Source: Streptomyces sp. TRM68416
GTDB lineage: Bacteria > Actinomycetota > Actinomycetes > Streptomycetales > Streptomycetaceae
Length of the DNA: 64,000 bases
Assembly (NCBI RefSeq): GCF_014596915.1
Contig: NZ_JACVWU010000011.1
Location: 1-64,000 of the forward strand
Direction: 5' to 3'
Shown: positions 1 to 8,700 of the stretch, in pieces
Layout: the number at the start of each line of letters is the position of its first letter
How positions within the stretch are numbered: position 1 is the first letter of the stretch
Notes under the pieces: model-generated
Told to the model about the DNA's origin: nothing
The model's database searches: none
Seen by the model: only the letters and a program-made list of their open reading frames with translations
Made by a program: the position numbers and the translations under genes

Positions 1-410
1 AGGCTTCTCGGGAGGCGATGCCGCACCACCCCGTTGATGATCAAGATCGTGTGTTGAGACCACGCGGCGTGGCAGCTGTCACAGACCGTTTTGATCCAGC
101 CCGCGGCTCCATCGTTGCGTCTCCTGCGGCGCCCGGGCTCCCCACAGAAGTCACAGATGGTCGCGGACTGCTTCTCGGCCTCAGTGATGAGGCCGCGCAT
201 CTCTGAGCGCGCAGTGGCAGAAGGCGTCGTGACATGGACCCGGACCTCGCCGAGCTTTTCCTTCAGGTCCTCGATTCGATAGTCCGTCTCAACGGCGAGG
301 AGTCGCTCATGCAGCCGCAGCAGCAGCGGGTGCCAGCCGGGACCGACTGCGCACAGTCGATCCGGTAGGTGCCGAGCAGGCGTCCCGCTTCTGACATGAG
401 GTTCTTGCAT
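1..410 (-). CDS. Zinc-ribbon-like hypothetical protein, 3' end cut by window edge
   Basis: Reading the minus strand from the ATG at 410, an open frame runs off the left edge (136 codons present). Visible features are a CAVGPGWHPLLLRLHERL segment (from residue 20), a helical stretch, and two Cys pairs (C86-x2-C89 and C110-x2-C113) that would form a zinc ribbon around a basic loop. The 'C..GPGW..L...LH..L......Y...Q.KEK.G' pattern recalls small Streptomyces proteins of unknown function, but this is recognition from memory. No function can be assigned. It shares the strand of the downstream-numbered NTPase operon but is separated from it by about 330 bases without a gene. Confidence 0.65.
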   Translation of the reverse strand, partial: MQEPHVRSGTPARHLPDRLCAVGPGWHPLLLRLHERLLAVETDYRIEDLKEKLGEVRVHVTTPSATARSEMRGLITEAEKQSATICDFCGEPGRRRRRNDGAAGWIKTVCDSCHAAWSQHTILIINGVVRHRLPRS

Positions 411-740
411 ACGGCCATTTTGCTTGCTTGTGCCTGGGCGGGCTGTGTGGCGCGAGCTCACCGCTCGCCGTCGGACGGGCGAGCTGCGTGCGGAGGCAGG
501 CCGCTACGGGGCGCCGGGTCGCCAGGAGAGCGGTGGCCGTACTCCTGGTAGGGCCTTTCCCCAGGGTGCCTTTCCACTCGCGTCCGCCGCCACGCGGTAT
601 CGAAGGAGACGGTGCCGTTACTGGCCTGCACCAGGCGCCACGCATGCCAACTGGTCCGCGGCGACAGCAGCCACCGCAGTACAAGAGTGCTCACCGGCAT
701 ACCGCCATCTCGTGCACAGGGCGAGGAGCCCCCGGGCCGG
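411..740. other. Gap of about 330 bases without a convincing gene
   Basis: The six frames contain only short overlapping open frames with no domain signature and no ribosome site. The segment lies between the stop of the 255-aa gene and the start of the truncated zinc-ribbon gene, so it probably holds the end of one minus-strand transcript and the promoter of the next. No obvious terminator hairpin was seen. Confidence 0.4.
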
Positions 741-1508
741 TCACGCGTCACCTGCCGGAACGGACGACGTGTGCCCGTTGAGCAACGCCTGTGCCTTCAA
801 GGCGTGCTGAGGGCGCTGGGCGCTCGCCATGCCCGCGGCCAGCAGCGTGTAGAGCATGCTTTTCTGACTGGGCTCGGGGAAGCTGGCCAGGAATTCGCGC
901 AGTACCTCAAGAGCCTGATGCTCGACCGTCCGCTCGTGCTCAGGCCGGTACCGGGCGAACACCTCCGCCACCTTGTGCGCGTCGCCGAGCACGGTGGAGA
1001 GCTTGGACCAGTCCGCGTCGTCCCTCTCGACCCATCGCAGCAACAGGGCCACGGGGTCTGCGAGTTCGGCGGCGATCGCTTCGGCCGCCTGCCGGCGCAG
1101 GATGTCGGTCATGGCCTGCTGTCGCTGCGCGGCCAGCAGAGCGACGACGGCGGCCTGGTCATCGGGGGGCAGATCGAGCGCGAGCGAGGCCCGGAAGTCG
1201 ACAGGCGGATCTGTGGACAGCGAGCGCTTGCCGCGCAGGTGTTCCCCGACGACATCCCGCGCGGTGGCGAGGTCGGCAGGATCGCACGTCACCGCGACAT
1301 CGGCTGCCGCCTTCCGGAGGATCGCACGGACGGCCGCTGCGATCTCTTCGCTCGTGGCCGGGTACGGCGGTTCGGTGAGGACCGTGGCCGTGATGCGGGC
1401 GGCGAAGCCGATCCCCGCACGCGAACTGCGCAGCCGAACCTCGAAGTTGGTCAGGCCGCGCCGCACTGCCTTACGCGTACGGCGGCGCGACCAGGCTGAG
1501 GAGGCCAC
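741..1508 (-). CDS. Hypothetical protein, third gene of the STAND ATPase operon
   Basis: This 255-aa protein starts at a GTG lying three bases after the stop of the 696-aa ATPase gene, so the two are probably translationally coupled. The N-terminus is basic (SAWSRRRTRKAVRRG). Residues about 20-110 look like alternating beta/alpha segments with a repeated 'DP/DPP' pattern, followed by long Ala/Glu/Arg-rich helices (around RRQAAEAIAAELADP) and a helical tail. The overall pattern of strands followed by a long charged helix is weakly reminiscent of SPFH/band-7-like proteins, but no diagnostic motif is present, so the function is unknown. Its coupling to the ATPase and motif protein suggests it is a component of the same system. 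Confidence 0.7.
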   Translation of the reverse strand: MASSAWSRRRTRKAVRRGLTNFEVRLRSSRAGIGFAARITATVLTEPPYPATSEEIAAAVRAILRKAAADVAVTCDPADLATARDVVGEHLRGKRSLSTDPPVDFRASLALDLPPDDQAAVVALLAAQRQQAMTDILRRQAAEAIAAELADPVALLLRWVERDDADWSKLSTVLGDAHKVAEVFARYRPEHERTVEHQALEVLREFLASFPEPSQKSMLYTLLAAGMASAQRPQHALKAQALLNGHTSSVPAGDA

Positions 1509-1511
1509 GGT

Positions 1512-3602
1512 TCAGGACTCCACGGGTGCGGGCTCGTGATCGAACCGTGCGGCCGACAGCGCCGCGGGCAGTCTGAGGTCCTTGCGCAGCTCGATCACGG
1601 CCTCGTCGTTGGCCACGCCGGGTTCGCCGAAGATGAGCGCCGAGATCGGCGTGGAGTACAGGTGCTGCACGACGATTTCGTTGAGGATCTCCGTCACGAG
1701 CTCGCGCGACACTTCTGCCACCTGCCGGAACTGCGCCCAGGCGGTCAGCAGCTCCCGGCACTCCGCGTCGACCCGGTTGTCGGCCAGCGCCACATTCCAG
1801 CCCTGGATGAGCGCCTCTTTGACGTCGTCCTTCTGCTCCGCGGCCGCCAGCATCACCTGCAGGACGTACGGGTCAACCCGTGGATCCAGGAGTGAGAGGA
1901 AGGCCCGGTGGCCGGCCAGGTGCTTCTTCTCGGTGGCCCACTTGATGATGGTGCTCCACACGCGGGGCAGTTGACCGTCGCGCGCGGCGATGTCTCGCAG
2001 CGCCCGCTGGGCCACGAGTACGGCGCCACCGGGGTGGGGCCGGTCGAGAATGTGCCGCAGGCGGACGAGGGCCTGGCGGGGGTAGTGGTCCGCGAATTCG
2101 CCCTGGCAGACCAGAGCGACGACGGTCGCCACGGCTTCCGAGGTCTCTTGTGCCGAGTCCAGCAACAAGGCACGGACCTCGGCGCCCAGGGTGTCCGCCT
2201 CGGCGGCGACCGTGAGGACGCGAGCGATCAGCTCCCAGTGCTCGGGGCTGTTGTCGCCGTTGTCGATCCAGGCGTGGATCTGCTTGATGACGCGGATGTC
2301 GCTCTCCGCGACCGCCAGCTCGACCAGGAGGTCGCCGATGGGGGCGAGTCGATCGGCGCCCGGCCCTTTGGGCGACGTGATGGTGTCGAGCCAGGCCAGC
2401 AATGGCAGGTGGATGTCCGCGCGTTGTTGCCAGAGATGAAGCAGGACGGCACGAGCGTAGCCACGCTTGTGGTCGAGCGTGACGGTCCGCCCGGTTACTT
2501 TCGCGCCCAAGGCCTTGAGCCGGGTGGTCAGATCGGGTCCGGTCAGGATCGTCCGGACGCTGGTCTCCCGAGGCTCATCCAGGAGCATCCTGGAGCCGTC
2601 CTGGATGGTCAGCGCGTCCTTGTTGTTGAGGAACAGGGTCGAGACGAGCAGGGCGCGGTCCTCCGGCTTGTCCTCCGTCTCGGCGAACACCTTTTGGACG
2701 TCGGACCGCCACTCCTGGAAGGCGCTGAGGGCCGCCTTCAACCCCTCGGCGGAGTCCTCTGCGGAGGCGAGCTTGTCAGCCAGGCGGGAGCCATCCGCGG
2801 GACGGCTGCCATCGGTCAGCAGATGCGCGGCCTCGCCGACCAGACCGGTCCCGGAGGAAGCCGTGTTCAGCCAGCGGAGCCGATCCGGCTTGCGATGCAC
2901 GTACTCCAGGTGTGTCCGTGCCACTCGTTGGGCGCAGGGCCTGGTCGTTGCACGGGCGACGACCCGGGCCAGCGTTCCGGAGGCGGCTTCGGGCCACCCG
3001 TGCTCGTCGGCGATCACGACCAGATACGAGCCCACATAGAGCAGTCCCTCGGCATAACTCACCAGCTGCTCCGCGAAGTTGCCCGCGTTGTGCCACGAAC
3101 TGATCTCCGCAGCCACGTCCAGCAGATATCCCGTGCCCGGCTCATCGGGCAATACAGAGATGTCCGGGGAGCGGGGCTTCTCCCAGTCGGGACGGATCTC
3201 CCGTAGGGCCAGCGGCTTACCAGGAGACGCCTGTTCCTTCTGGGAGATCTCCCACAAGGCTTTGATGCCGGCAGTCCGTTTGCCGTAGCCGCCCGGCCCA
3301 GCGACGACGGCCAGTCGAGGCCCACCTCCGGTGAGACGATCGATGGCTTCCCTCGCCGTCCGCACCTCCTCGTCCCGCGAGCTCAGGCCTACCCAGGCGA
3401 GGCGTACGACGTCGAGATCGGCCTGCGGAATATCGGTCACGGGCAGCTGCGGCTTGCTCGTCATGGTGACGGAGCCGGCGGCCACAATGATCTTCGAGTT
3501 CTGGTTGTTGCCTACGTCCACCCGCATGCCGGGCACCGGGACGGTGAAGGGAGGAGCGGGTGGCGGAGGCGGGACAGGGCCCGGGAAAGTCTCCTCGTTC
3601 AC
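1512..3602 (-). CDS. STAND-like P-loop ATPase with N-terminal short signalling motif
   Basis: A 696-aa protein. It begins with a Pro-rich segment (residues 7-24), then a short hydrophobic beta-like motif at 27-46 (R-x2-V-x2-N-x-N-S-x-I-I-V-A-A-G). A P-loop domain follows with Walker A GPGGYGKRT at 102-110 and a probable Walker B 'YLVVIADEHGW' near residue 200. The rest, about 300-670, is a run of paired helices typical of the superstructure-forming repeats of STAND/NLR proteins. It has no membrane segment or signal peptide. The GTG start overlaps the stop of the upstream 147-aa gene (GTGA), indicating translational coupling. The N-terminal motif matches one at the C-terminus of that upstream protein, the arrangement known for amyloid-signalling NLR/effector pairs. 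I infer a sensor ATPase of a conflict system. The ligand is unknown. Confidence 0.8.
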   Translation of the reverse strand: MNEETFPGPVPPPPPAPPFTVPVPGMRVDVGNNQNSKIIVAAGSVTMTSKPQLPVTDIPQADLDVVRLAWVGLSSRDEEVRTAREAIDRLTGGGPRLAVVAGPGGYGKRTAGIKALWEISQKEQASPGKPLALREIRPDWEKPRSPDISVLPDEPGTGYLLDVAAEISSWHNAGNFAEQLVSYAEGLLYVGSYLVVIADEHGWPEAASGTLARVVARATTRPCAQRVARTHLEYVHRKPDRLRWLNTASSGTGLVGEAAHLLTDGSRPADGSRLADKLASAEDSAEGLKAALSAFQEWRSDVQKVFAETEDKPEDRALLVSTLFLNNKDALTIQDGSRMLLDEPRETSVRTILTGPDLTTRLKALGAKVTGRTVTLDHKRGYARAVLLHLWQQRADIHLPLLAWLDTITSPKGPGADRLAPIGDLLVELAVAESDIRVIKQIHAWIDNGDNSPEHWELIARVLTVAAEADTLGAEVRALLLDSAQETSEAVATVVALVCQGEFADHYPRQALVRLRHILDRPHPGGAVLVAQRALRDIAARDGQLPRVWSTIIKWATEKKHLAGHRAFLSLLDPRVDPYVLQVMLAAAEQKDDVKEALIQGWNVALADNRVDAECRELLTAWAQFRQVAEVSRELVTEILNEIVVQHLYSTPISALIFGEPGVANDEAVIELRKDLRLPAALSAARFDHEPAPVES

Positions 3603-4042
3603 CGGCCTCCCTCCGGCGTCCCGTAGTGGAAGCCGCCCGAGGCGTTGATGGCACCGCCGGCGATGACGACCTGGCTGTTGGTGTTGTGGTGCACGCTCGT
3701 CCGCGCGCCGGAACCCTCGTCGTCTCCTTGGACCTTGTCGGCCAACTCCTGAAGCTCTTGCGCCGCGTCCGGATGCCTCTGGATGAAGGCCGCCAACTGG
3801 ATCAGCAGGTCACGGCGCAGCCGCTCCTCCACCGCCCCACGTTCACTTTCGGGGCTGTCGACGAGTTGCTGCCGTGCCGTGTCGATCAGTTGCAGTACCT
3901 GCCCGGCACCCTGCTCGCCATCTCGACGAAGGATGCGGGCCACAGCACCCCGCGCCGAGTCCCAGGTGGTCCTGACCATCTCGGTGACGAGAGCAGCAGC
4001 TCCCACACCCGCGACCTGCATGATGTCCAACGCGTCCCCCAT
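3599..4042 (-). CDS. Small helical effector-like protein with C-terminal motif shared with the ATPase
   Basis: A 147-aa protein starting at ATG 4042. Residues 1-105 are predicted to be almost entirely helical, beginning with an Ala/Gly-rich amphipathic segment (IMQVAGVGAAALVTEMV) and continuing with charged helices (DTARQQLV, RRDLLIQLAAFIQRH). Residues 114-133 carry R-x2-V-x2-N-x-N-S-x-V-V-I-A-G-G-x-I, then a GGFHYG tail. This matches residues 27-46 of the neighbouring ATPase at R, V, both N, S, A, G and the hydrophobic positions. A helical 'Bell'-type domain followed by a short amyloid motif, encoded directly before an NLR with the same motif, is the known layout of bacterial amyloid-signalling effectors. 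I infer a membrane-active or cell-death effector, which the sequence does not prove. Confidence 0.72.
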   Translation of the reverse strand: MGDALDIMQVAGVGAAALVTEMVRTTWDSARGAVARILRRDGEQGAGQVLQLIDTARQQLVDSPESERGAVEERLRRDLLIQLAAFIQRHPDAAQELQELADKVQGDDEGSGARTSVHHNTNSQVVIAGGAINASGGFHYGTPEGGR

Positions 4043-4456
4043 AGTCGATTCCCCTGCCCGGCGAGGCGTGCAGGGGTCGGCGGCATATTCGACACATCAG
4101 GGTGGATGTCGTCGTGAGAGGTGGCAATCGAAAATATTTGCCACATACCGGAATCGGAAAGTATCAGACGGACGGATCCGGCCGGTTCGGATCCGAGTCG
4201 CGAAGTGCTGCGCTGAGAAAAGGTCCGTGGACCCCAGGGTGGGCGGCAGTTCAGGTCTCAGCTACGGCGTAACTTGGCCAAAGTGTCACTTTGGGTGATT
4301 GTCCGGAAGTGGGTAGAGCATGGTGGTGTGAGCAGAGTGAGTCCGGTATACGCGCGGTGATGAAGGGACCGCCCTCGTCATCGACCAGGACGGCGTGGTC
4401 CGGCCGCCTAGGGGCATCGTTCACTGCGCGGGCTTCTGGGGTGATCCAACCTCTAG
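4043..4456. other. Divergent intergenic region left of the IS element
   Basis: This stretch lies upstream of the minus-strand NTPase operon and is locally AT-richer (around 4120-4150) than its surroundings. It should hold the promoter for the 147-aa gene. No convincing coding frame, tRNA or long repeat was seen. Two offset frames between 4340 and 4450 look weakly coding but are broken. Confidence 0.35.
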
Positions 4457-4664
4457 GTGTCGTTCGATTTCGTGGGAGTGCCGCCCTGGCCCGGTGTCCT
4501 CTCCTGGGAGGTGCAGATACCTGCCCTGTGCGCCATCCGCGCCGCACTGGCCAAGGACGCGTCCCACTCAGACTCCGGTCAGCACAGGTCGGCGTCGCGA
4601 GGGCAGTCGGCGTACACCACGGGGACGGCCGCCGGTCGAGACGGGGTCGGTTCCCTGTGGCTAG

Positions 4665-5500
4665 AGGTTGTCCCGTATGAGGTGTGAGTTATCCGGTGAG
4701 GGCCAGGTTGTGGAGCCGGGCGATGCCGAGCATGGCCTGGTGAACGCCGTGGCCCTTGAGCTGGCAGTCCCGCAGGATCTTCCAGTTTTTCAACCGCGAC
4801 AGGGCGTGTTCCACCCGGGCCCGCGCACGGCGGTGGACGGCATTCTCCGCTTCCTGCTGTGGGCTGAGGCGTGTCTGACCACGTCGTTTGCGGTGCGGGA
4901 TGAGCAGGCCGGTGCCCTGGTATCCGCCGTCGGCGATGGTCGGTGCGCCGCGGCAGGCCCGGTCGATGCCGGACTCCGTGTACGCCCGGCAGTCGTTGCG
5001 GCTGCCGGGCAGCGGCAGGCCGATCGCCACCACCACGCGGCTGTTGGCGTCGATCACGACCTGCACGTTCGTCGAGTACCGATAGTTCTTGCTGGAGGCG
5101 GAATCGCTGCGATCACGGGTGGGCGCCAGGGTCCCGTCGACGATGTAGACGGTGTCTTTGCGTGGCCGGCGGGCCGGCGAGATGGCCAGCAAGGGCGCCA
5201 GGTGATCGAGGATGCGGTCGGCCGCAGACTTCGAGACCCCGAACAGCGGCGCCACCTGCCGCAATATCAGGTTCGTGCGCCAGTACGTCGCCACCAGCAA
5301 CACCCGGTTCTCCAGCGGCAGCCGCCAGGGACGGCCGCGCCGAACGTCACCACCGCGACGCCGCACCAACGCCACCACCCTGGTGAATTGCGACTCGGTC
5401 AGCCCGGAGAACGGCTCGATCCACTTCGGATCATCCGCTGAGATCACCCCACCCATACCCAGCCAACGCATCAACCGCCCCACCAGTTACGGGACAACCT
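4665..5500 (-). mobile_element. IS5-family insertion sequence, complete
   Basis: The element is 836 bp with perfect 13-bp terminal inverted repeats: AGGTTGTCCCGTA at 4665-4677 and TACGGGACAACCT at 5488-5500. CTAG is present immediately outside both ends (4661-4664 and 5501-5504), matching the short YTAR-type target preference of IS5-like elements. The outer bases GG/CC also mirror each other, but that comes from the local target sequence. One intact transposase gene fills the element on the minus strand. Intact ends, an intact gene and matching target copies suggest a recent insertion. Confidence 0.9.
4689..5483 (-). CDS. IS5-family transposase (DDE_Tnp_4 type)
   Basis: A 264-aa DDE transposase that would cut and join the inverted-repeat ends of its own element. 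The N-terminal 100 residues form the helical DNA-binding part (including LRQVAPLFGVSKSAADRIL, a helix-turn-helix). The catalytic core shows the first Asp in YIVDGTLAP, the second in IADGGYQGTG and the Glu in ARVEHALSRLKNWKIL. The length is normal for single-frame Streptomyces IS5-group transposases, with no frameshift or truncation. Its start lies only 17 bases inside the right inverted repeat and its stop is 24 bases from the left one, so expression probably depends on the end sequence or outside promoters. Confidence 0.93.
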   Translation of the reverse strand: MGRLMRWLGMGGVISADDPKWIEPFSGLTESQFTRVVALVRRRGGDVRRGRPWRLPLENRVLLVATYWRTNLILRQVAPLFGVSKSAADRILDHLAPLLAISPARRPRKDTVYIVDGTLAPTRDRSDSASSKNYRYSTNVQVVIDANSRVVVAIGLPLPGSRNDCRAYTESGIDRACRGAPTIADGGYQGTGLLIPHRKRRGQTRLSPQQEAENAVHRRARARVEHALSRLKNWKILRDCQLKGHGVHQAMLGIARLHNLALTG

Positions 5501-5747
5501 CTAGCCGAACGCATCAGGGCCTTGGGTCGACTCCTGTACCGGACCAGCGTGCGTCGCGCTCAGCTCGGGACCTTCGGGGCCAATGGTGCAGAACCCGCAG
5601 ATACTGCTCCCATTCCGAGGCTGGGACCTGAACAGCGTGGTGCTTTTGAAGGCTCGATGGTTAACGTCCGGTCGTGAGAAGCACCTAATGGCGGGATATC
5701 GTGGGTGCCCATGGCGCTCGGGGGCCGATGCCATGAGAGGAGAGCGC

Positions 5748-8700
5748 ATGGGGGCACCGGAGTCAAACGCCGGAGACGAGTTTCACTTCTGGTGGGCTGC
5801 CAGCCGCGCGCTCGAACTACTGAATCCAAATTCTGATCTTTGCCGGGTCAGCTTGGAGGGACTCGCCAGGGTCGATGACCCTGACGAGAAATACGAAACC
5901 GTCGATGTCGCGGAGTACTACGGCGGGAGCGATGTCAGGGACGCGCACACCCTTGTGATGTCGCAGCTCAAGTACAGCACCCGTCACCCTGACCAGCCGT
6001 GGACGGCTTCTCGTCTCTGTGAGCGGCGCAGCCGTCGTACTGAGAACGGGCCTGCGACCGCTCCCCGTTCTGTTGTTGCTGATCTCGCGGATGCCTATCG
6101 GCGGCTGCGTGACGACCATGGGACTGAAGCCGTCGGGAAGTCCCGGATTGCCTTGGTAAGCAACTGCCCAGGCGACCCTCACCTGCTGGCAAGCGTCAAA
6201 GCCGCAGAGGAGTGGGTACGAGCACAGGACGGAGAGGTCCAGCGAGCAGCACTTCTCAGGGAACTGCCTGGCGAGCAAGGGGCTGTGATTCGGCAATTGT
6301 CGACCGCCGTGGGCGGCCGACTGTCCAGCAGCGAGTTCTGCCGGTTTCTGACCGTTCTGGATCTGTCCCAGACAGGCATGATGGACCGGGCGACCCTGGC
6401 GCGTGCAGTGCGTGCTGGTGCCAGTGAGCTGACGCCGGGTCACGGTCCGGACTCCGCGCTGCGTCTCTTCGACCTCGTCCGAAGACAGGCCCTTCCCGAG
6501 GCGAGCCGGGACGGAATTACCGTGGACGACGTGCTTGTCACGCTCGGCGCACCCGAGGTGGTCGACCTCTACCCCGCACCATCCCGACTTCCGGATGTTC
6601 CCGACCCGCTTCCCGCACCAAGCGCTCGCGATCTCGCTGAGACGGCACTGGAGCACCTGGGCGAGCATGTGGTCGCGCACGGCGAGGCTGGCGCCGGAAA
6701 GACGACGACTCTGCGGCAAATGGGAGATCACCTTCCTGAGGGCTCCGCCCTTGTGCTCTTCGATTGTTATGGCGGCGGCGACTACTTGAGCTCGGGTGAG
6801 GAGCGGCACACGCCCCGACGGTTCGTGACTCAGGTGGTCAATGAGCTGGCCCAGCAGTGCGGAACTCCCTTGCTCATCCAGCCGCCCCAGGTGGAGGAGG
6901 ATCTGTGGCGGTGGCTAAACAGGACCCTGGAGCGCGCTTCTGGCTCGCTTGCCCCTGGAGCCGTGCTGGTCGTGGCGGTGGATGCGGCGGACAACGCGGT
7001 GGTCGCCGCTGACGAGCGTGGAGACCGAGGATTCCTGTCGGGCCTCGTTCGCCTTCCTCTGCCAGAGCGGGTGGTGCTGGTTCTCACGGCGCGAAGTCAC
7101 CGTGTGCCCTCGCTGGGTGCAGATCCTGCAGAAACAGTGGAGATCTCTCCTTTCGACGCACCGACGTCTGCGCTGCACCTGCGTAGGCATCGGGCAGCAG
7201 CCTCCGACACTGAGGCAGGCGAGTTTCATACCCGAACGGGAGGCAATCCCCGGTCGCAGTTCTACGCGTTGGCGCAGGCCGATGCGAATGGGCTGGACGT
7301 GCCAGCTCTGTTGGAGGAATGCGAGCGGACTCCCGAGCCGCTCTTCGCAGACCTGGTCAGCTCCGCGTTGCAGGTCAGTGGCGCCGATGCGGGCGGGCAG
7401 CGATGGCTCGCGCTCATGCTCGCCCTGGCGCGCCCTGTGAGCATCGCTACCCTGGCAGCCGCGCTCGACGTCGACATGGCAGCTGTCTCCGCATTCGCTG
7501 GAGGCCTTGTACCGGGGGTCAAAGTCGTTGACGACCTGGTCCAGTTCCGCGACGAGGACTTCGAAACCTATGTCCGCGGCCGTGTGAGTCCTTCTGATGT
7601 GGTTGCCGCGCATCACCGGCTCGCGGACATGTTCCTGGCCTCGCGCGCGGCTGACCCGGACGCGGCGGCGCACGTCGCCGACCACCTGTTCGCAGCTGAT
7701 CGCCTCGATGAGCTGCTTCAGCTCGTGCTGGACGAGGACACTCCCGCGGGAATCGCCGACGGGTTTCGTCGCGAGCAAGTACAGGGCCGTCGACTCGACC
7801 TGGCAGCGCGCGCCGCCGCCCGGACGGGCAGCGCGGTTGCGGCCGTTCGCGTGGCTGCTCGCGGATGCGACACCGCCTCGCGTTCCGACACACTCTCCCG
7901 GCTAGTCGAATCCCACCTCGACTTGGTCGCGCAATACGTGGACGTTGAACTCCTCCATGCTTACGCGCTCCGACAGAGTCACAGAACCTGGCTCGGTCCC
8001 GTCCAGATGAGGATCGCGGGTGCGCTGTCGAGAGATCCCGAGCGCCACACTGAGGCACGTGCCGCGCTCGACAACGCCGAGGCTTGGCTGCGGCGCTGGA
8101 AGGATGGGCGCAACGGGGAGAGTGCGCACTGGACTGTCGACGTCGACGATGTTGCCGCCGCTGCGGAAGCCCGCTACCGGCTCGATGGTGTCGCCGGGGC
8201 AGTCGACGAACTGCGCCGATGGCGCCCCACTTCCTTCGTGCACGATGTCACGGCAGCTCTCGCAGCCCGCCTGGCGGGTGAGATCTCCCCGGATGAGGCT
8301 CGGGACGTGCTGCGCGCCAATAGCGTTCCGCCTGCTGCCCAGGCTCCATTTCTCGCGCACGCGGTGTCATCGTCCACGGCTCCCGATCCTGTATGGGTCG
8401 ATGAGGTGGCCCAGGGGCTCCTTGCTGTCGCAGCTCCCGAACTCCAGCGTTGGCATCTGGAAGTGCTGGACGCCGTGATTCGCCACGGCAACGGGGACAC
8501 AGCGGCTGCCTTGGCGCGGCATTGGTCGCCCCACGAACTGCCCGCCTACCGGTGGTCATTCACCACTGAGTCCGCGGAGGGAGTCCTCGCCTTGCGCTGC
8601 CATGCCGCAGCCGCTGTTCTAGCGGGAACCGACTTGAATGTCGGCGAGCTCGTCCCGCAGTCACTGCGCGCACGGCAGGCGGACGGGGGCCGCGCTGTGG

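Larger units (their letters stand above)
4457..5677 (+). pseudogene. Small open frame interrupted by the IS5-family insertion
   Basis: From GTG 4457 a G/C3-biased frame runs to the insertion site at 4664. If the IS and one CTAG copy are removed, the same frame continues at 5505 (reading ...GSLWLAERIRALGRLL...) and stops at 5675-5677, giving about 126 residues. The IS plus one target copy is 840 bases, a multiple of three, so the frame number is also conserved in place. Within the IS the frame meets a stop at about 4685. The product has a region ALCAIRAALAKD and no family I recognise, and it would end about 70 bases before the giant NTPase gene. It could be a real small gene of that system that was inactivated, or chance, because no strong ribosome site is visible. 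Confidence 0.35.

Noticed and set aside
307..684. Cys-rich minus-strand 125-aa frame
   Set aside because: It overlaps the better supported zinc-ribbon gene in another frame and has no coherent domain.
5583..5747. A start for the giant NTPase upstream of 5748
   Set aside because: No ribosome site is present there; GAGAGGAGAG at 5735-5744 serves ATG 5748.
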